The notes: generated by a model from the letters alone, not told the origin. DNA of 64,000 bases from Paraphaeosphaeria minitans (GCA_015832175.1 WJXW01000006.1:1860001-1924000), one strand, 5' to 3'. Numbered from the stretch's first letter, positions 48,335-60,482 are shown. Numbers and translations: made by a program.

Positions 48335-48865
48335 AATTACCTTAGCGCCTAATAGCGTATTAGGATTTATTAACGCAGTAGCTTACGCTAACTTTTTCTA
48401 CACTTTAAGCGCTTCTAACTTGTCTATAGTACTTATACTATAATTAAACAATTTTTATTTTTTCTAACGTAATTTCTTTTACTAATTACGTAAGCGCGCT
48501 ATCTTTTTTTACGCCTAATTAGCGCGAAGGAGAGCTGCTTTAGCTAGCTTTTTCTTAATATAAAGTTTTGCCTCCTTTTTAGCCTCTAACTTTTTTAACC
48601 TCTCTATTTTAGTATCTATTTTTAAATAATCTAGTAAAGGGATCTCTTTAGGCTCGCACTTCTAGTTTCCCTATTTAACGTAGTTAATACACTAAGAGTG
48701 TAAAGAAGAAAGATAATAAATATATTTCTTCTTAGCGCAGTATAAATAGGTAACTATTGCAAAAATATAGTCTTTTTTAAGATAATTAGCTTAACTATAG
48801 CAATATTAAATAGAATAAAATAATAACTTTATAGGTAGTTAACTTATAAGGATATTAAGCTTAAA
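48335..48865 (-). pseudogene. Antisense Cys-cluster/coiled-coil frame of element C
   Basis: The same frame as in D, on the minus strand. In the first cluster the codon at 48737-48739 reads TGC (Cys), where D has TAC. The second cluster (about 48,655-48,690) keeps the first and last Cys. The coiled-coil block IERLKKLEAKKEAKL and the end STIDKLEALK are conserved. Differences from D are mostly single transitions. Confidence 0.65.
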
Positions 48866-48877
48866 GGGTAAGGATAA

Positions 48878-49063
48878 TATTAGAATCTAGCTACGCATAA
48901 GTGGTAGGGCATAAGCTTATTATACTTCTAGACTACTAGTCTGCTAGAGTTAGCTAACTAAGTAGTTAGGTAATAGGTTATAGGTCCTAAGGATCCTAAG
49001 GACCGCATAGGCCTCGCCTATACAAGAACTCTAGGACATATAGGACTCGCCCACACAAGACTC
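48878..49063 (+). repeat. Element C 3' LTR (U3 type 1), truncated by E
   Basis: 186 bp of D-type U3, preceded by AAAGGGTAAGGATAA. It has fewer of the 18-bp minisatellite units than D, and stops at AAGACTC, where E begins. Confidence 0.9.
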
Positions 49064-49466
49064 TGTTACAAACCAGATAGCAATGTGGGAGTTAGGCGCT
49101 TATAAAGGTATAATAAAGCGATAACAGGGTTACAGACGTAATAAAGAAAATACTAAGAGGCTTAGATTAGATTACGTAATAAGCTTAGCCGCTTAGGAGC
49201 CCTAAGCAGGTCACGTAATACGATTAATTACTTAGGGGCACTAAGTAGTAGAGCAGCCTTAGTATATAGGAACGCGAGGATAGACCTCTATACTTGTGTT
49301 TAATCTGTTTATTAATCTATTATTTAGATTCTAGTAGACTAAATTGTTAACTTATTACACTTTATAAGATACTATTATATTAATAAAACCTTCTACCTTC
49401 TATAAGTACTCCTGCCTAAGAACTAACCTTAACCTTTTAGGACTAGCTACCCTCTTAGATTTAACA
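49064..49466 (+). repeat. Element E 5' LTR (U3 type 3)
   Basis: 403 bp. U3 contains two related blocks with TTAC/TCACGTAATACG and ACTTAGGGGCACTAAG. The shared TATA-R-U5 part starts at about 49,261 (AGTATATAGGAACGCG) and ends TTTAACA. Confidence 0.92.
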
Positions 49467-49499
49467 TCTTAAACACCCTTAATATAAGTACTTTACAAA

Positions 49500-50469
49500 C
49501 TCCTACCTCTTCTATAGCTTTAGGTGCTACTAAAATTACTCCTATAAAAGATAGTAGTAAGGCGTATAAACCTAATCTCTACTTTAGTAAATAATTTTAA
49601 ACTAACGTCTAGATTCTCTAGTTAGACCTCTACTTCTTTAACTTAGACAAACCTCTTAAAGATAAAAAAAAGGTTATCTTCGCAGCAATATATATGCGAG
49701 GAGATATAGGATTATAGATCTATTCTTACCTTAAAAAGTACCTAGGAATAGACCATAATAATAATAATAATTACGCAAATAAGCACGCTAATATAGTTAA
49801 TATTATTAAGAATTATAATAACTTTAAGAAATCCCTTAAACAACTGTTTAGGATTACTAATAAGGACTCTATTACAAAAGCAAAGATTTAGACTATAACT
49901 TAGAAATAATTAGCAGCTAAGTATATAGCTAAGTTTTATAGGTACGCTGTATAACTTAACTTAGATAATAAATTTCTTTAAGATATATATAAATAAGGAC
50001 TTAAATAGAAACTATATAAGGAACTCTTATATAGTAGTGCGTAAATTACTAACTTTAAGAAACTGTATAAAGAAACTATTAGGATTAATAAAAAAAGGGT
50101 TTTACTATAACAGGAGCTCTACTAAAACTCTAAGATAATAAGCTTTAGATAACTAGTAAAAGTAGTTTATAAGAACCCTATTAAAGTTATCTTAAAGCAA
50201 TAACTAAGGAACTACTAGAGATATAAACTAATAAAAGATATTGAGTTTAACTATGTAGATAAAGGAAAAGGAGGAAGAATAGGCCCTAAGTAGCCTAATA
50301 AACGCGTCTCTAATAGAAGTTAATAACTAATAACTAAGACCTATAGATGCTTTATATGTAGCAAACTGGGCTATATAGCTAGAAACTATAGATTAAAGAA
50401 CAAAGTCTATTAAACTAAGTTAAATATACTAACTATTAAGGACTAAGAACCTAATAAGAAATAGGAAGT
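49500..50469 (+). pseudogene. Element E gag remnant
   Basis: Collinear with gag of D and C as far as GAACCTAATAAGAAATAGG, including the zinc knuckle at about 50,347-50,390 (CFICSKLGYIARNY). It then jumps directly to the RNase H/integrase border. Confidence 0.78.
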
Positions 50470-51950
50470 TAAAGATAGTTACAGACTACTAGGTAATATA
50501 AGTTTAAAAATATCTATATAGCTAAAAAAGAAAATAGTAGAGTAGACGCTCTTAGCTAATAAAGTAATCTAGTAGGAAGAAAAAGCAAAACCTTTCTCTA
50601 TAATCCTTTATAAAGCTAAAGATAGATCTCTAGAACTAATAGCAGAACTAAATTAACTTTTAGTAATTAACTAAGAAGTTCTAGAACATCTACAGACTAA
50701 GATTATCTAATAATACCACAATGACCCTATGTACAGACACCTAGGTGTTACAAAAATAATAGAACTTATCTAAAGGAACTATACCTTTAAAGGAATTAAA
50801 GAAGCTGTAATAACTTATATCTATAAATATGCAGAATGCTAGAAAAATTAATATAGTATACACCTTAAATATAGAGAGATGTAAGCAATTAGAATACTAA
50901 CAGCACTATAGGAAGACATTACTATAGATTTTGTTACAGGAATTCTAAACTTTAAGGATCTAACAATAGAAATTAAATATAACAGTATACTAGTAATAGT
51001 CTACTAACTAACTAAGTATATTAAGCTTATTTTATGCCTTAAAAGAATAATAGCAAAGGAACTCGCTTTTCTTATTCTAGACTAACTAATTTAATATTAT
51101 AGAATCCTAAAAATAATTATTAGTAATAGAGATAAGCTCTTTACGTTAAATTACTAGACAACGCTTATAGTCCTACTTAAAATGAAACAAAAGCTATTAA
51201 CAGCTTACTATTTATAAATAGACAAATAGACAGAACGTACAAACTGAATTATAGAAACGTACCTACACATTTACTATAACAGTTAGAAAAATAACTAGAT
51301 TTTATTACTACTTATAGCATAGTTAGCCTATAATAATAAAGTATTAGTAGTATTAGGACATACACTGTTCTATATAAACTATAGAAAACACCTACATCTC
51401 TTTAAGTAATAATTTCCTATAATAATTAAAGCAAAAGAAGCCATTAATATAGTAGAAAATATAATAAAAATATACTAATAACTCTAAGAAAATCTTAACA
51501 AAGCTTAGCAGTAATTAATTTTATACTAAAACTAAAAATAAAAAACGGCACCTTAGCTAAAGAAGGGGGATAAAGTATATTAAAGAACTTTTAAACTTAG
51601 AAGAGGAAACACAAGAAACTAGATTATATTAAAGTTAGACTATTTTACATTTCTAAGTAAGTATTACTAGTAAACTATAAGTTAGAACTACCGCCAGATG
51701 TAAAGATACACCTAGTATTCTACGTGTTATTACTAGAACTAGTAGACCCTAATACTCTAATTAAGACAACCTTCTACTACTAAGCTAAGGAAGAAAATAA
51801 ATTTAAAGTTAAAAGAATTCTAGACTATAATTAGTAAAATAAAATATACCTTATTAAATAGAAATTTTACGTATACAGCAAAAACACTTAGGAACTAGTA
51901 ACTTACTTAGGGAACTATTAACACAAAATTAAGGAATTTTATAAACGCCT
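50470..51950 (+). pseudogene. Element E integrase and chromodomain remnant
   Basis: Begins at the deletion junction with AAAGATAG (D position about 37,024). Integrase blocks run to about 51,560 and a D/F-like chromodomain lies at about 51,810-51,930. Protease, reverse transcriptase and RNase H are missing. Confidence 0.8.
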
Positions 51951-51984
51951 AACACAACATAATATTATTCTTACCTAAGAAGGC

Positions 51985-52505
51985 AGAGTTACAGAGTTGT
52001 CCTAGAACTCTAAGGGAAGATTATTTATTGCTAACTAAATAGATATACTAAGCTCTGCGGGACTTATAGGCTAAGTAGGCTAAGCTAGGTCCTTCTCTAA
52101 CTCTATTAGCGCAGCACTTTCTACTATAATTACCTCTCTAGCACGCTTTTTATTCTACACTAACTATTTTAATAACTACTTCTCTTTTACGCGTGCTATA
52201 CATAGCGCCTTAAATATAATATTTTATTCTTTACGCGCCTCTAATATTTACACCTCTAACTTCTTCTTTTTAGACACTAACCGCAAGAACTTATTTTAAG
52301 TAATAGCTATATTACACTTTAATCTTTATTTCTAACACTTACTACACTTCCCTAAGCTAACATAAACCTTATATATATAAAAATGCGCCTTATAGAAAGA
52401 ATACTTAGATACTATAATAGCACTATAATTTTTAATAGTAAAGATAAGGTTGTAATAACGCTTTATACTATTATAATTAGTAGGTATAATTCTTTAGGAC
52501 GAAGA
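51985..52505 (-). pseudogene. Antisense Cys-cluster/coiled-coil frame of element E
   Basis: On the minus strand a frame is readable from about 52,505. The first cluster fits C-x2-C-x4-C-x-C with Tyr in the Cys places (YSFYKAHFYIY). The second keeps all three Cys in KCSKC and KCN, spaced C-x2-C-x6-C. A Lys-rich helical stretch and LIELEKDLA follow. The sequence differs from D/C but the layout is the same. Kept although pol is lost. Confidence 0.65.
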
Positions 52506-52524
52506 ATAGAAAGGGAGGGGATAA

Positions 52525-52636
52525 TATTATAAACTAGATAGTAATATAGGAGTTAGGCGCTTATAAAGGTATAATAAAGCGATAATAGGGTTGTAGACGT
52601 AATAAGGAAAATGCTAAGAGGCTTAGATTAGATTAC
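52525..52636 (+). repeat. Element E 3' LTR, left part
   Basis: 112 bp matching the 5' LTR start, with TG mutated to TA, preceded by the purine tract AAGGGAGGGGATAA. It ends in ATTAC, the target site duplicated by copia A2. It resumes at 59918 and continues to 60027. Confidence 0.9.
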
Positions 52637-52831
52637 TGTTAAAGTAAAACACTCACTTCTATAATTCTTTCTGGATCCACTAATTCATATCACGGGATTC
52701 TTGCTAAGAGGCTCGTTTCTTTTATATATAGTCTGCCCTTTCGGCATCCTGTCTTATAATTAGCTATTTGTATTCTTTATAACTCTGCTCCTAAATATCT
52801 TATAATAGTTTAAGCCTTTTTTACTACAATA
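52637..52831 (+). repeat. Copia A2 5' LTR
   Basis: 195 bp starting TGTTAAAGTAAAACAC. The end CA is mutated to TA (ACTACAATA), followed by GTTATAAGTCTAGCG as in A1. Confidence 0.95.
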
Positions 52832-52919
52832 GTTATAAGTCTAGCGCTTAGAATGTAGGATAATTCTCCCTACTTACTTAGTAACACTTAAATTATTATA
52901 TAACACTCTATTTAGAACC

Positions 52920-55900
52920 TCTTTACAATTCAACCCCTCTATTTCTAATTATAAAAATTATTAAAATAGTAGAAGTATAGCTTATTAATCGCGCTAGCTA
53001 GCCTTACTAGTTTATCTAGCTTTAATTCTAAGCAAACTTAAAAGGAATCTAGAACTAAATTAACCTAGAGGCGATTAACGCTCTAGTAATTAATTATGTA
53101 AAGCTAGAATAACCTCTACTCCTATAGAAACTATTACTAATTACGGATATAGCCTCTGTGGCAAGTATTTAATTATACAAAGCAGAGCTTACTAAGTATA
53201 AAATAAATAAAGAAAGCTTTCTTTTATAAATAGTAGAATACAGAGCAGCAGTTTTAGACTAGCAAGTAGACTATACTAAGATACAGAATCTCTAGACTTA
53301 GGTAAACGCTACAGTATCGCCTAATCTACTTACTCCTGCCATAATTACTCTAGTTAATACACGCTATACTACGCTTTAGTCCCTAATTTAACTCTTAAAG
53401 AAAGATCTCGCACTAAATAAAGAAGCTATACAGAATAATGTTTAAGCTTTATACTACGCTTATCTTAAAAAGGCTAAGTAGGTAAGATAAAGTCCTAAGA
53501 CCTAATTTAAAGAGTGGTAGCTCCTTTATTAAAAAGTAAAGACCTACTTAATTAGTAAAATTAGTAGACTACTTACTACCTAAAATTTCCTAGATATAAT
53601 TACTACGCGTATAGCACTAGATTAGGCCTAATTAATAAATTAACAGCTAATCTAGGATAAGACGCTAGGACAAAATTAGATTACGCTAGACAATCTAGGG
53701 AAAGTATTTTTAGCGCTTATCTAGGAGTATTTAATCTAATCTAGTTCTAATAAAATAAGTAGGGTATTCGCCACTTTTAATAGATTATTAAGACAATCTA
53801 CTAACTCTAATAGTTCTAGTTTATCTAATTAGACAAAGAAATAACTAAACTGTCCCTATAAGCCCTATACTTATAGGTAGAAACTAATAGAGTGCTAAAA
53901 ACTTTAAACTGTAATAGCTAGATTACCTTAGGATAGAACATTGTTATTTAATCTTACTAATAAAAGAAAATTAGAGATTCTTAATTAACTTAAGTAGCCT
54001 AAGTAGTTAAACCTTTATAATGCGATTATAAAGGTAGGATAGAATAAGAAATAATTCTCTACTAAGACTATTAAGTATCTTAGTAGTATTACTACTACTC
54101 TACTAAACTTATTTAATTTACCTACAGACAATAGAGTATTAGGTATCTACTCTACTCTATATTCTAACGCTTATTCTCTATTAGAATATATAATACTAGA
54201 TAGTGCTGTAGCAGTTTACCTAGTTAATAATTATAAAAGACTTATTCCTAGGACGTTTTAATTATTAAACAAGAGTGTAGAGGTAGGTACACAAAGCCTC
54301 CTAATCTTAGGAATTAGTAATAAACTAATTAAAAACACTTTGTATAAGAAAAATAAGAGATTTATAGAAGATCTACTACTCTAAGGAGTAAGAGTAGTAG
54401 AAGGCTTTTATATAAATATTATATTAGAAGCTCTTTTAAAGAAAGCAAAGATTTAGTACTTTAGTTTAGATTACACCTTTAGAATTAGAAGCCTAGAATA
54501 AAGTGTTATTTTAGTAGACCTAAAATACAAGTATAACTTTACTTTCCTATAATATAAGCTAATCTACTCTTGTTTAACTATTATAAGTATAACTACTAAA
54601 GGATTATTCTAGGTTAATATTAAAAGATTAGATTCTAAGGACCTCTAGCACCTTTAAGTAGGGTATATAGGAAGTAGAGCTCTATAAGCTCTAGTAACTA
54701 TAGCCTAAGGTATAAAGATTACTAGAATATTAAGAAAGGATTATAAGCACTATACTATTACACATGTAACTTAGGTAATCTCTAGGAGACCTAGAGAATA
54801 ATTACTTAGGCTATTTTACTTATTATCTTAGGATCTATTTAATATGCCTACTACTTAAAATAAAGAAAACTAGGTTTTGCTAATTAAAGAAGATTTTAGT
54901 AAAAAACCTTATATTTTTAATCTTAGAACAAAGACGCTTTCTAAGATAATAAGAGTGTAGTAGGATTTCTTAGCTCTTATTAATATAAAATACAAGCTTT
55001 AAATTATAAAAATCTACTAGGATAATAATACAGTAACACTTCTATAGAGAGAGAAATCCTAGTATAAATTTTAGGCTAATTAGGAAGGGATAATAATTAA
55101 TAGACTACTACCCTATACGTATAAGCCTAATAGCGCTGCAGAAAGAGTAGGCTAGGAGCTTATAATAAAAATAATTAAAATACGAATAAGCGTAAATCTA
55201 CTATTAAATCTCTAGCCTAAGATTATATAAGTAGTATGCTAGCTCTAAGGAATAAATCCTAGCCTAGCATTAGGCTATTAATTACCTAATAAAACGTTAG
55301 ATACTTAGTTTAGATAATATTTTTATTATTTTAAACTAGTAAAAATATAATATAGAATAGCTAATCTTTATCTAAACTAGAGTGCTATTTATACCTATAG
55401 CTACTAAGCTTATCCTTTAGATTAGGAGCGTACAGCTAGGCGAGATAGAAGAGGATTTAAAGTAAATCCTAAGGGCTATATTAAATACCTAGTAGGCTAT
55501 AAAGCTTCTAATATCTACTAAATATAGATTCCCTAGCTTAATTAGGTAATTACTATATAAAACGTAAGGTTTAATAAGTTCTTATTCTATAAAGGATTAG
55601 AGGAATAATCTATTCTAAAGATAAAAGTGTTAAAAATAGTAGAAAGCCTCTAAAAAAAAGAGCTAAATAATCTAAGAGAAGCGTATAAAAACGCGCTTAA
55701 TATTCTTTCTAAAATAAATAAGTATATAAGAACTACTCCTAGACCTATAAGTAACCCTTAAGTAATTAAAAGTAAAGTAGGCTAGCTAAGTAATTAGGAA
55801 CCTAAAGTACCTACTATTAAGTAAGCTATAGGCTTAGCTAGCTAGTAGCTAAGAATTCGCTTAAGTAAGAAAGGAAACACAGGACTTATAACCCCTAATT

Positions 55901-58050
55901 AGACACTAGAGCTAGGTAATTTTAGAGGTAATCTATTAAGCAATTAAAAAATATCTAGTAGCTACTAGAACACTACTAAGAGAGCTAGCCCGCTAGAATC
56001 TAAAGATTTAATACTCTATTTATTAGTAGAAACTAATTAGGTTACTAATTAACCTACCGCAGATAACTTAATTACGCTAAATAAAGTAGATAACCTACTA
56101 GCGCACTAAAGGTAAAGGCAGATCTATCTAAAGGTAAGTAGAATAAGTAACCAAAATTATAGTAAAGCACTAGAAATTAACTAACTAATAAATTACTATC
56201 TACTATTGCGAAGTTTAAGGAAGTAAAATAATTAAGACAATTAACTAGAGGGTAGATAGAAGCTAGGTGCTTATACACTAATTACTAATTATCTTTAAAG
56301 TAATTTTAATACAATATTAGAGCACACATTTATACTAGGAGTAGTAGAGGCCTAGTCTAAGTAAGAAGAATATATTATACTAAATATAATAGTATTTGCT
56401 TCTATACTTAGAAAGACGCCTAGAGCGTCTTATGCAGCTTAGACTTATAGAGATAAGCTTAAACTAGAGCTAACCCTATAAAAACACCTTTATAATTATT
56501 TATATAAGAAGCTATTCCTCCTTACTGCTTATAAAGAGATCTTAACTTTATAAGATAAAAGTACCTAGATAGAGATTAAATAATTAGAGGTATTAGAGCG
56601 ACTGCTCCCTTTAAAGTAACTCTTTACCTATAAGTTTAATTAAAATAGATACTTTAAAAAGTGTAAAGCTTAAATTATTATAAAAGGAGATCTTTAGAAA
56701 AAGAATACTCTCTACTCTATCTATACTACTACCCTAGTAGCAAAATCCTTTTAATTAGCTATAGCTTTAGTAGCAGAACTCAATCTAGAAATTTTATAAT
56801 TTAATATAGTAGGAGCGTTTCTAAATACTTTTATTATAGCTGCTAATCTAGTAACTTATAAATTACCTAATAGTTTTAAAAGGCTAAGAAAGTGTGTAAG
56901 ATTAAATTAAGCTTTATATAGCTTAAGAGATTTACTACTTCTTTAGTATAAGGAATTTATATAATTACTTTAATCTTATAGACTTTTAGCTTTACTAGAA
57001 GAGCTATGCCTTTTCTTTAATAGTAATTAAAGTATTATTATTCTATTTTATATTAATAATATTCTTCTTCTCTCTTACAAGAGTAAAAAGAAAGAAGCCC
57101 TAGATTTTTAAAAGAAGATTACAAACAAATATAAGATTAAATTAAAAGGACTAGTAGAGTAGTTCTTAGGTGTTTAAGTAATTAAGGATAGAGAAGTAAG
57201 ATTAATCTCTCTAGTCTATAATACCTATATTAATAAGATCGCGAAAAGGTTTAACTTTTTAAACTTTAGAAGCTTCCCTTCTACACCTCTATTAGTAGAA
57301 GATCTTATTCTAAGTATAGGAGAAGCTACTCTTTAAGAAATAAAACTCTTTTAAGAAGAGGTAGAATTAGCTCTCTATATAGTAATTATGCTACGCCTAG
57401 ATATAGCCTTTATAGTGTTAAAGCTATTACACTTTTTAACAAATCTAAGTAAAGAACACTTTGCTGCTATTAACTATGTAATCCTTTACTTCTACTAAAC
57501 TAGATAGTAGGCTATAGTTTTTAGTGGCTATAATAGACCTAATCTACTAATATGTAGAGATACCTCTTTCGCTAATAATCTAATATTACAGTAATCTTCC
57601 TATAGATATATTATCCTATTGTTTAGAGGAGCTATCCTATAGAAAGCAGCTTAATAGAATATAATTACTACTTTAATAATAGAAGTAAAGCTTCTAGCGC
57701 TTAAATATATAAGTAAAGAAGCTATAGCAATTAAGAGATTCTTTACTAAGCTTACTCTAGATCTAGGACCTTTATAGAAGGTCTATTATAACAATCTTTA
57801 AACTATTTATTTAGTAATTAGAAAGAACAAAAGAATCACTACTTAACTGCGCTATATAAATATTTAGAATATATAGTTATAGTAAGAGTATATAAAAAGA
57901 TTATTTTAAGTAGAATATCTTCTAACTAGTAAAATGCTAGTAGATAGCCTTATAAAGGCTCTTACTTATTAGTAGTTTAATAGATTTAAAAGGCTATTAA
58001 ATCTATAAGATATAAGTATAATAATTACAGAATAAGAGTAGGTAAGTAGA
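52920..58050 (+). pseudogene. Copia A2 gag-pol remnant
   Basis: Ty1/copia order is clear. Protease near 54,185 (ILDSAVAVYLVNN, DSGA expected). Integrase about 54,650-55,600 with PNSAAERVG near 55,130 and RRDRRGFKVNPKGYI near 55,440. Reverse transcriptase about 56,460-57,200 with ALYSLRDL near 56,915 and FYINNILLL near 57,042 (YVDDIL expected). RNase H about 57,540-57,830 ending in TTLIIEVKLLAL (TTEAELLAL expected). Asp-to-Asn and Gln/Trp-to-stop changes dominate. Confidence 0.85.
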
Positions 58051-58099
58051 GAATTAATCTATTAACTACCTAGAATTATTAATTTAGAGCTAAGAAATA

Positions 58100-59680
58100 A
58101 GAAAAGAAAAAAAAAGAAAGAAAAGATTAGAGGAAGAATAGGAATTAGAAGAAGAGGAGATTAAAGAGCTTATCTATAAGCTTATAGACCTTTTTCCTCC
58201 TTTACTTAATTGTAGGGGTGCGAGAATCTCCCCTGCGATTAGTAGTAGGAGATTCTCCCTATTCTCCTCTTCTCCTCCTCTCTGTAGTAGGTAATTCCTT
58301 ACCCTAGCCTCCCCTCTTTTAATTAGTAGGAAGAAAAACACTTACTTAGCCTCTACTCTACTTTAGAGCTAATAGGCTACTTATCTAGCTATTTTAATTA
58401 GTATATTAGCTGTAACTATGCTACTCCTTAATAGGTAGAGTAAAAAGGTAATTACTTTATTCTCTATTAAAGATTAGCTAGGAGGGAAAAAGTAGAATAG
58501 TAGCTACGTACTAAGCTTACTTCTCTTAACTACTAGTAAAAAAAGGAGCTTATAAGGCCACTTTAACTTTCTTATATAACTTAGTAATTAGCTTTTCCTA
58601 TAAAAAGTATTCGCTAAACCTAGAAAGAATTTTAGAATAAAAGCTAATATTAGCACCCTCTAATAGTTAATAGTAGATAAAATCTATAGCTAGAGTCTAA
58701 ATATACAGCTAGCTATAGAAATAATTAGCAAAATTAGCTAAAGTAATAGAATAATCCTATATATAGTAGTATAAAAGTAGGTAAAGTAGGTATAGTAGCG
58801 CCTATCTAAGCTTAAAGTGTTATTATAGTAGTGTCTATTACTCTTTTTTACTAAAGCTCTTTTTAAGTAGCCTAAGTAGCTTACTTATCTAAAAGTACTA
58901 AGTAATTACTAGGGGCTTAGAGCTAGAGTAAGAAGAGCTAGTAGAGTAAAAGGAGTAGAAAAATCTTAGTAAAAGAATTAAGAGCTTTATTTAGTAGCTT
59001 TTACAGCCTTTACTATACGTGCTTTAACTAGGTTATTAGATATTTAAAAGAGTTAGTAAAGCTCTAAATAATAGAAAGAGTGTAAGATAATAATTAGAAG
59101 AAAAGAACTTACTATAAAGTAGTAGGATTTAAAGGCTTAAACTAGTAGGCTTAAATTAGATAGGAAGTTAAAGTATTAAAAGTAAAAAATTAAAGAGAGA
59201 AGATTAAGCACTAGTAAAAGGCTTATATACTTTATTACCTATCTAATTATTAAGCGCTAAATGCGCTCTCTTCTTACTACTTATTTCTCTTACTACTACT
59301 TTTTCCTAATTAAAACGCGCCTGCCTATTATACTTACTAGCTAGTAAGAGCGGGGAAATTACTTTATAGTTAATAGGAAGTAAGTAAAAAGAGTAGTAGA
59401 ATAAAAGCGTTTACGCTCTAGGCCTTTATACTACGCTTATAAGCTCCTAACCTACTAGAAGAAGAGATTCTAGACATAATTCACAATAGGATTTATAATT
59501 TAAAAAATAAATAGTGATTGTTTTACTATTATAATAAGTAGGGGGTGATAGAATCGCTGTTCTTAAAATAAAGAGATTTAGAAGAACAATTCTTAATAGT
59601 TTTTTAATCTTTAAATAGCCTTTAGATAGTTTTTTAAAGATCTTTAGAAAGGATTTAGATAATTATAGATTACTTCTTAG
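58100..59680. other. Long 3' region of copia A2
   Basis: About 1.6 kb between RNase H and the polypurine tract. No pol-like domain is seen on the + strand. The minus strand carries the counterpart of the gag-like antisense frame noted in A1 (about 58,650-59,050). A TATA-like CTTATATAC is at about 59,221-59,229 on the + strand. Confidence 0.4.
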
Positions 59681-59684
59681 AATA

Positions 59685-59708
59685 GGTGATTCGCTTTAAG
59701 CGATCACC
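59685..59708 (+). other. Hairpin next to the copia A2 polypurine tract
   Basis: GGTGAT-CGCTT pairs with AAGCG-ATCACC with one bulged T and a one-base loop. It abuts AAGGGGTG and the 3' LTR. In A1 the outer arms (GGTAAT/ATTACC) still pair after mutation. Confidence 0.6.
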
Positions 59709-59717
59709 TAAGGGGTG

Positions 59718-59912
59718 TGTTAAAGTAAAACACTTACTTTTGTAATTCTTTCTAAATCTACTAATTTATATTATAGGATTCTTACTAAGAGGCTTGTTTC
59801 TTTTATATATAGTCTGCCCTTCTGGCATCCTTTCCTACAATTAGCTATTTGTATTCTTTACAACTCTGCTCCTGAATATCCTATAATAGTTCGAGCCCTT
59901 TTTACCATAACA
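59718..59912 (+). repeat. Copia A2 3' LTR
   Basis: 195 bp, TGTTAAAGTAAAACAC to TTTACCATAACA, followed by the ATTAC duplication. Confidence 0.95.
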
Positions 59913-59917
59913 ATTAC

Positions 59918-60027
59918 GTAATACGCTTAGCTGCTTAGGAGCTGTAAATAGGTTACGTAATACGCTTAGTTACTTAGGGGCACTAAGTAGCAAAGCAGCC
60001 TTAGTATATAAGAATATAAGAATAGAC
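59918..60027 (+). repeat. Element E 3' LTR, right part
   Basis: It continues from the A2 target site with GTAATACGCTTAG and reaches past the TATA (AGTATATAAG) to AATAGAC, where element F begins. TAGAC (60023-60027) is the expected target site of F, to be matched outside this window. Confidence 0.85.
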
Positions 60028-60439
60028 TGTTAAATCTAAGAGGGTAGCTAGTCCTAAAGGGTTAAAGTTAGTTCTTAGGCAGGGGTACTTACAGAAGGTG
60101 GAAGGTCTTATTAATATAAGAGTATCTTGCAAAGTGTAATAAGTTAATAATATAGTCTACTAGAATCTAAATAATAGATTAATAAATAGATTAAATATAA
60201 GTTATAGAGAGCCTATTCTTACGTTCCTATATACTTTAAGTAATTAGTCTACTAATTGCTCTAATTCAACTAATTAAGCACTAATTAGTTACTTAGTATA
60301 TTAAGTGCTTAGTCTAATTAGTTATCTTAGCGCTCTAATCACACTAATTAGGTTACGTGACCTCTTATACTATACCGCTCGAACAATAAATATAGATATA
60401 TATAAAGATCCTAAGAGGCCTAGCCTTTAAATCTTAATA
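60028..60439 (-). repeat. Element F 3' LTR (U3 type 2)
   Basis: Starts TGTTAAATCTAAGAGGG and ends ATCTTAATA on the + strand; same length as the C 5' LTR. On the minus strand a purine tract (GAAGGAAGATAA) precedes it. Confidence 0.92.
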
Positions 60440-60482
60440 TTATCTTCCTTCTTGCTAGGATTTATTCTTAAATTATATAACT

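Larger units (their letters stand above)
42631..49063 (+). mobile_element. Element C: chromovirus with unlike LTRs
   Basis: A chromodomain gypsy element in the 3' LTR of B. The 5' LTR (42631-43042, 412 bp) starts TGTTAAGATCCAAAGG and matches the LTR of element F. The 3' LTR (from 48878) starts TATTAGAATCTAGC and matches element D instead; it is cut at 49063 by element E. Internal gag and pol are collinear with D. Two unlike U3s in one element mean it is a recombinant. Confidence 0.88.
52637..59912 (+). mobile_element. Copia A2: full-length Ty1/copia element, plus strand
   Basis: 7,276 bp with 195-bp LTRs (52637-52831 and 59718-59912) and a perfect ATTAC duplication (52632-52636 and 59913-59917). 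Same family as A1 but in opposite orientation, about 26 kb away. The polypurine tract AAGGGGTG precedes the 3' LTR. The internal frame is broken by RIP-type stops. Confidence 0.95.
49064..60027 (+). mobile_element. Element E: internally deleted chromovirus, itself a host
   Basis: It starts TGTTACAAACCAGATAGC at 49064, inside the 3' LTR of C. The internal part (49467-52524) is about 3.1 kb against 5.8 kb in D. A single deletion of about 2.7 kb at 50,469/50,470 joins the end of gag to the end of RNase H. Its 3' LTR starts at 52525, is split by copia A2 (52637-59912) and then cut by F at 60028. Non-autonomous. Confidence 0.88.

Noticed and set aside
42631..49063. Reading C as two fused, separately inserted partial elements
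   Set aside because: gag-pol is continuous and collinear with D, and no second LTR lies inside; a recombinant single element is simpler.
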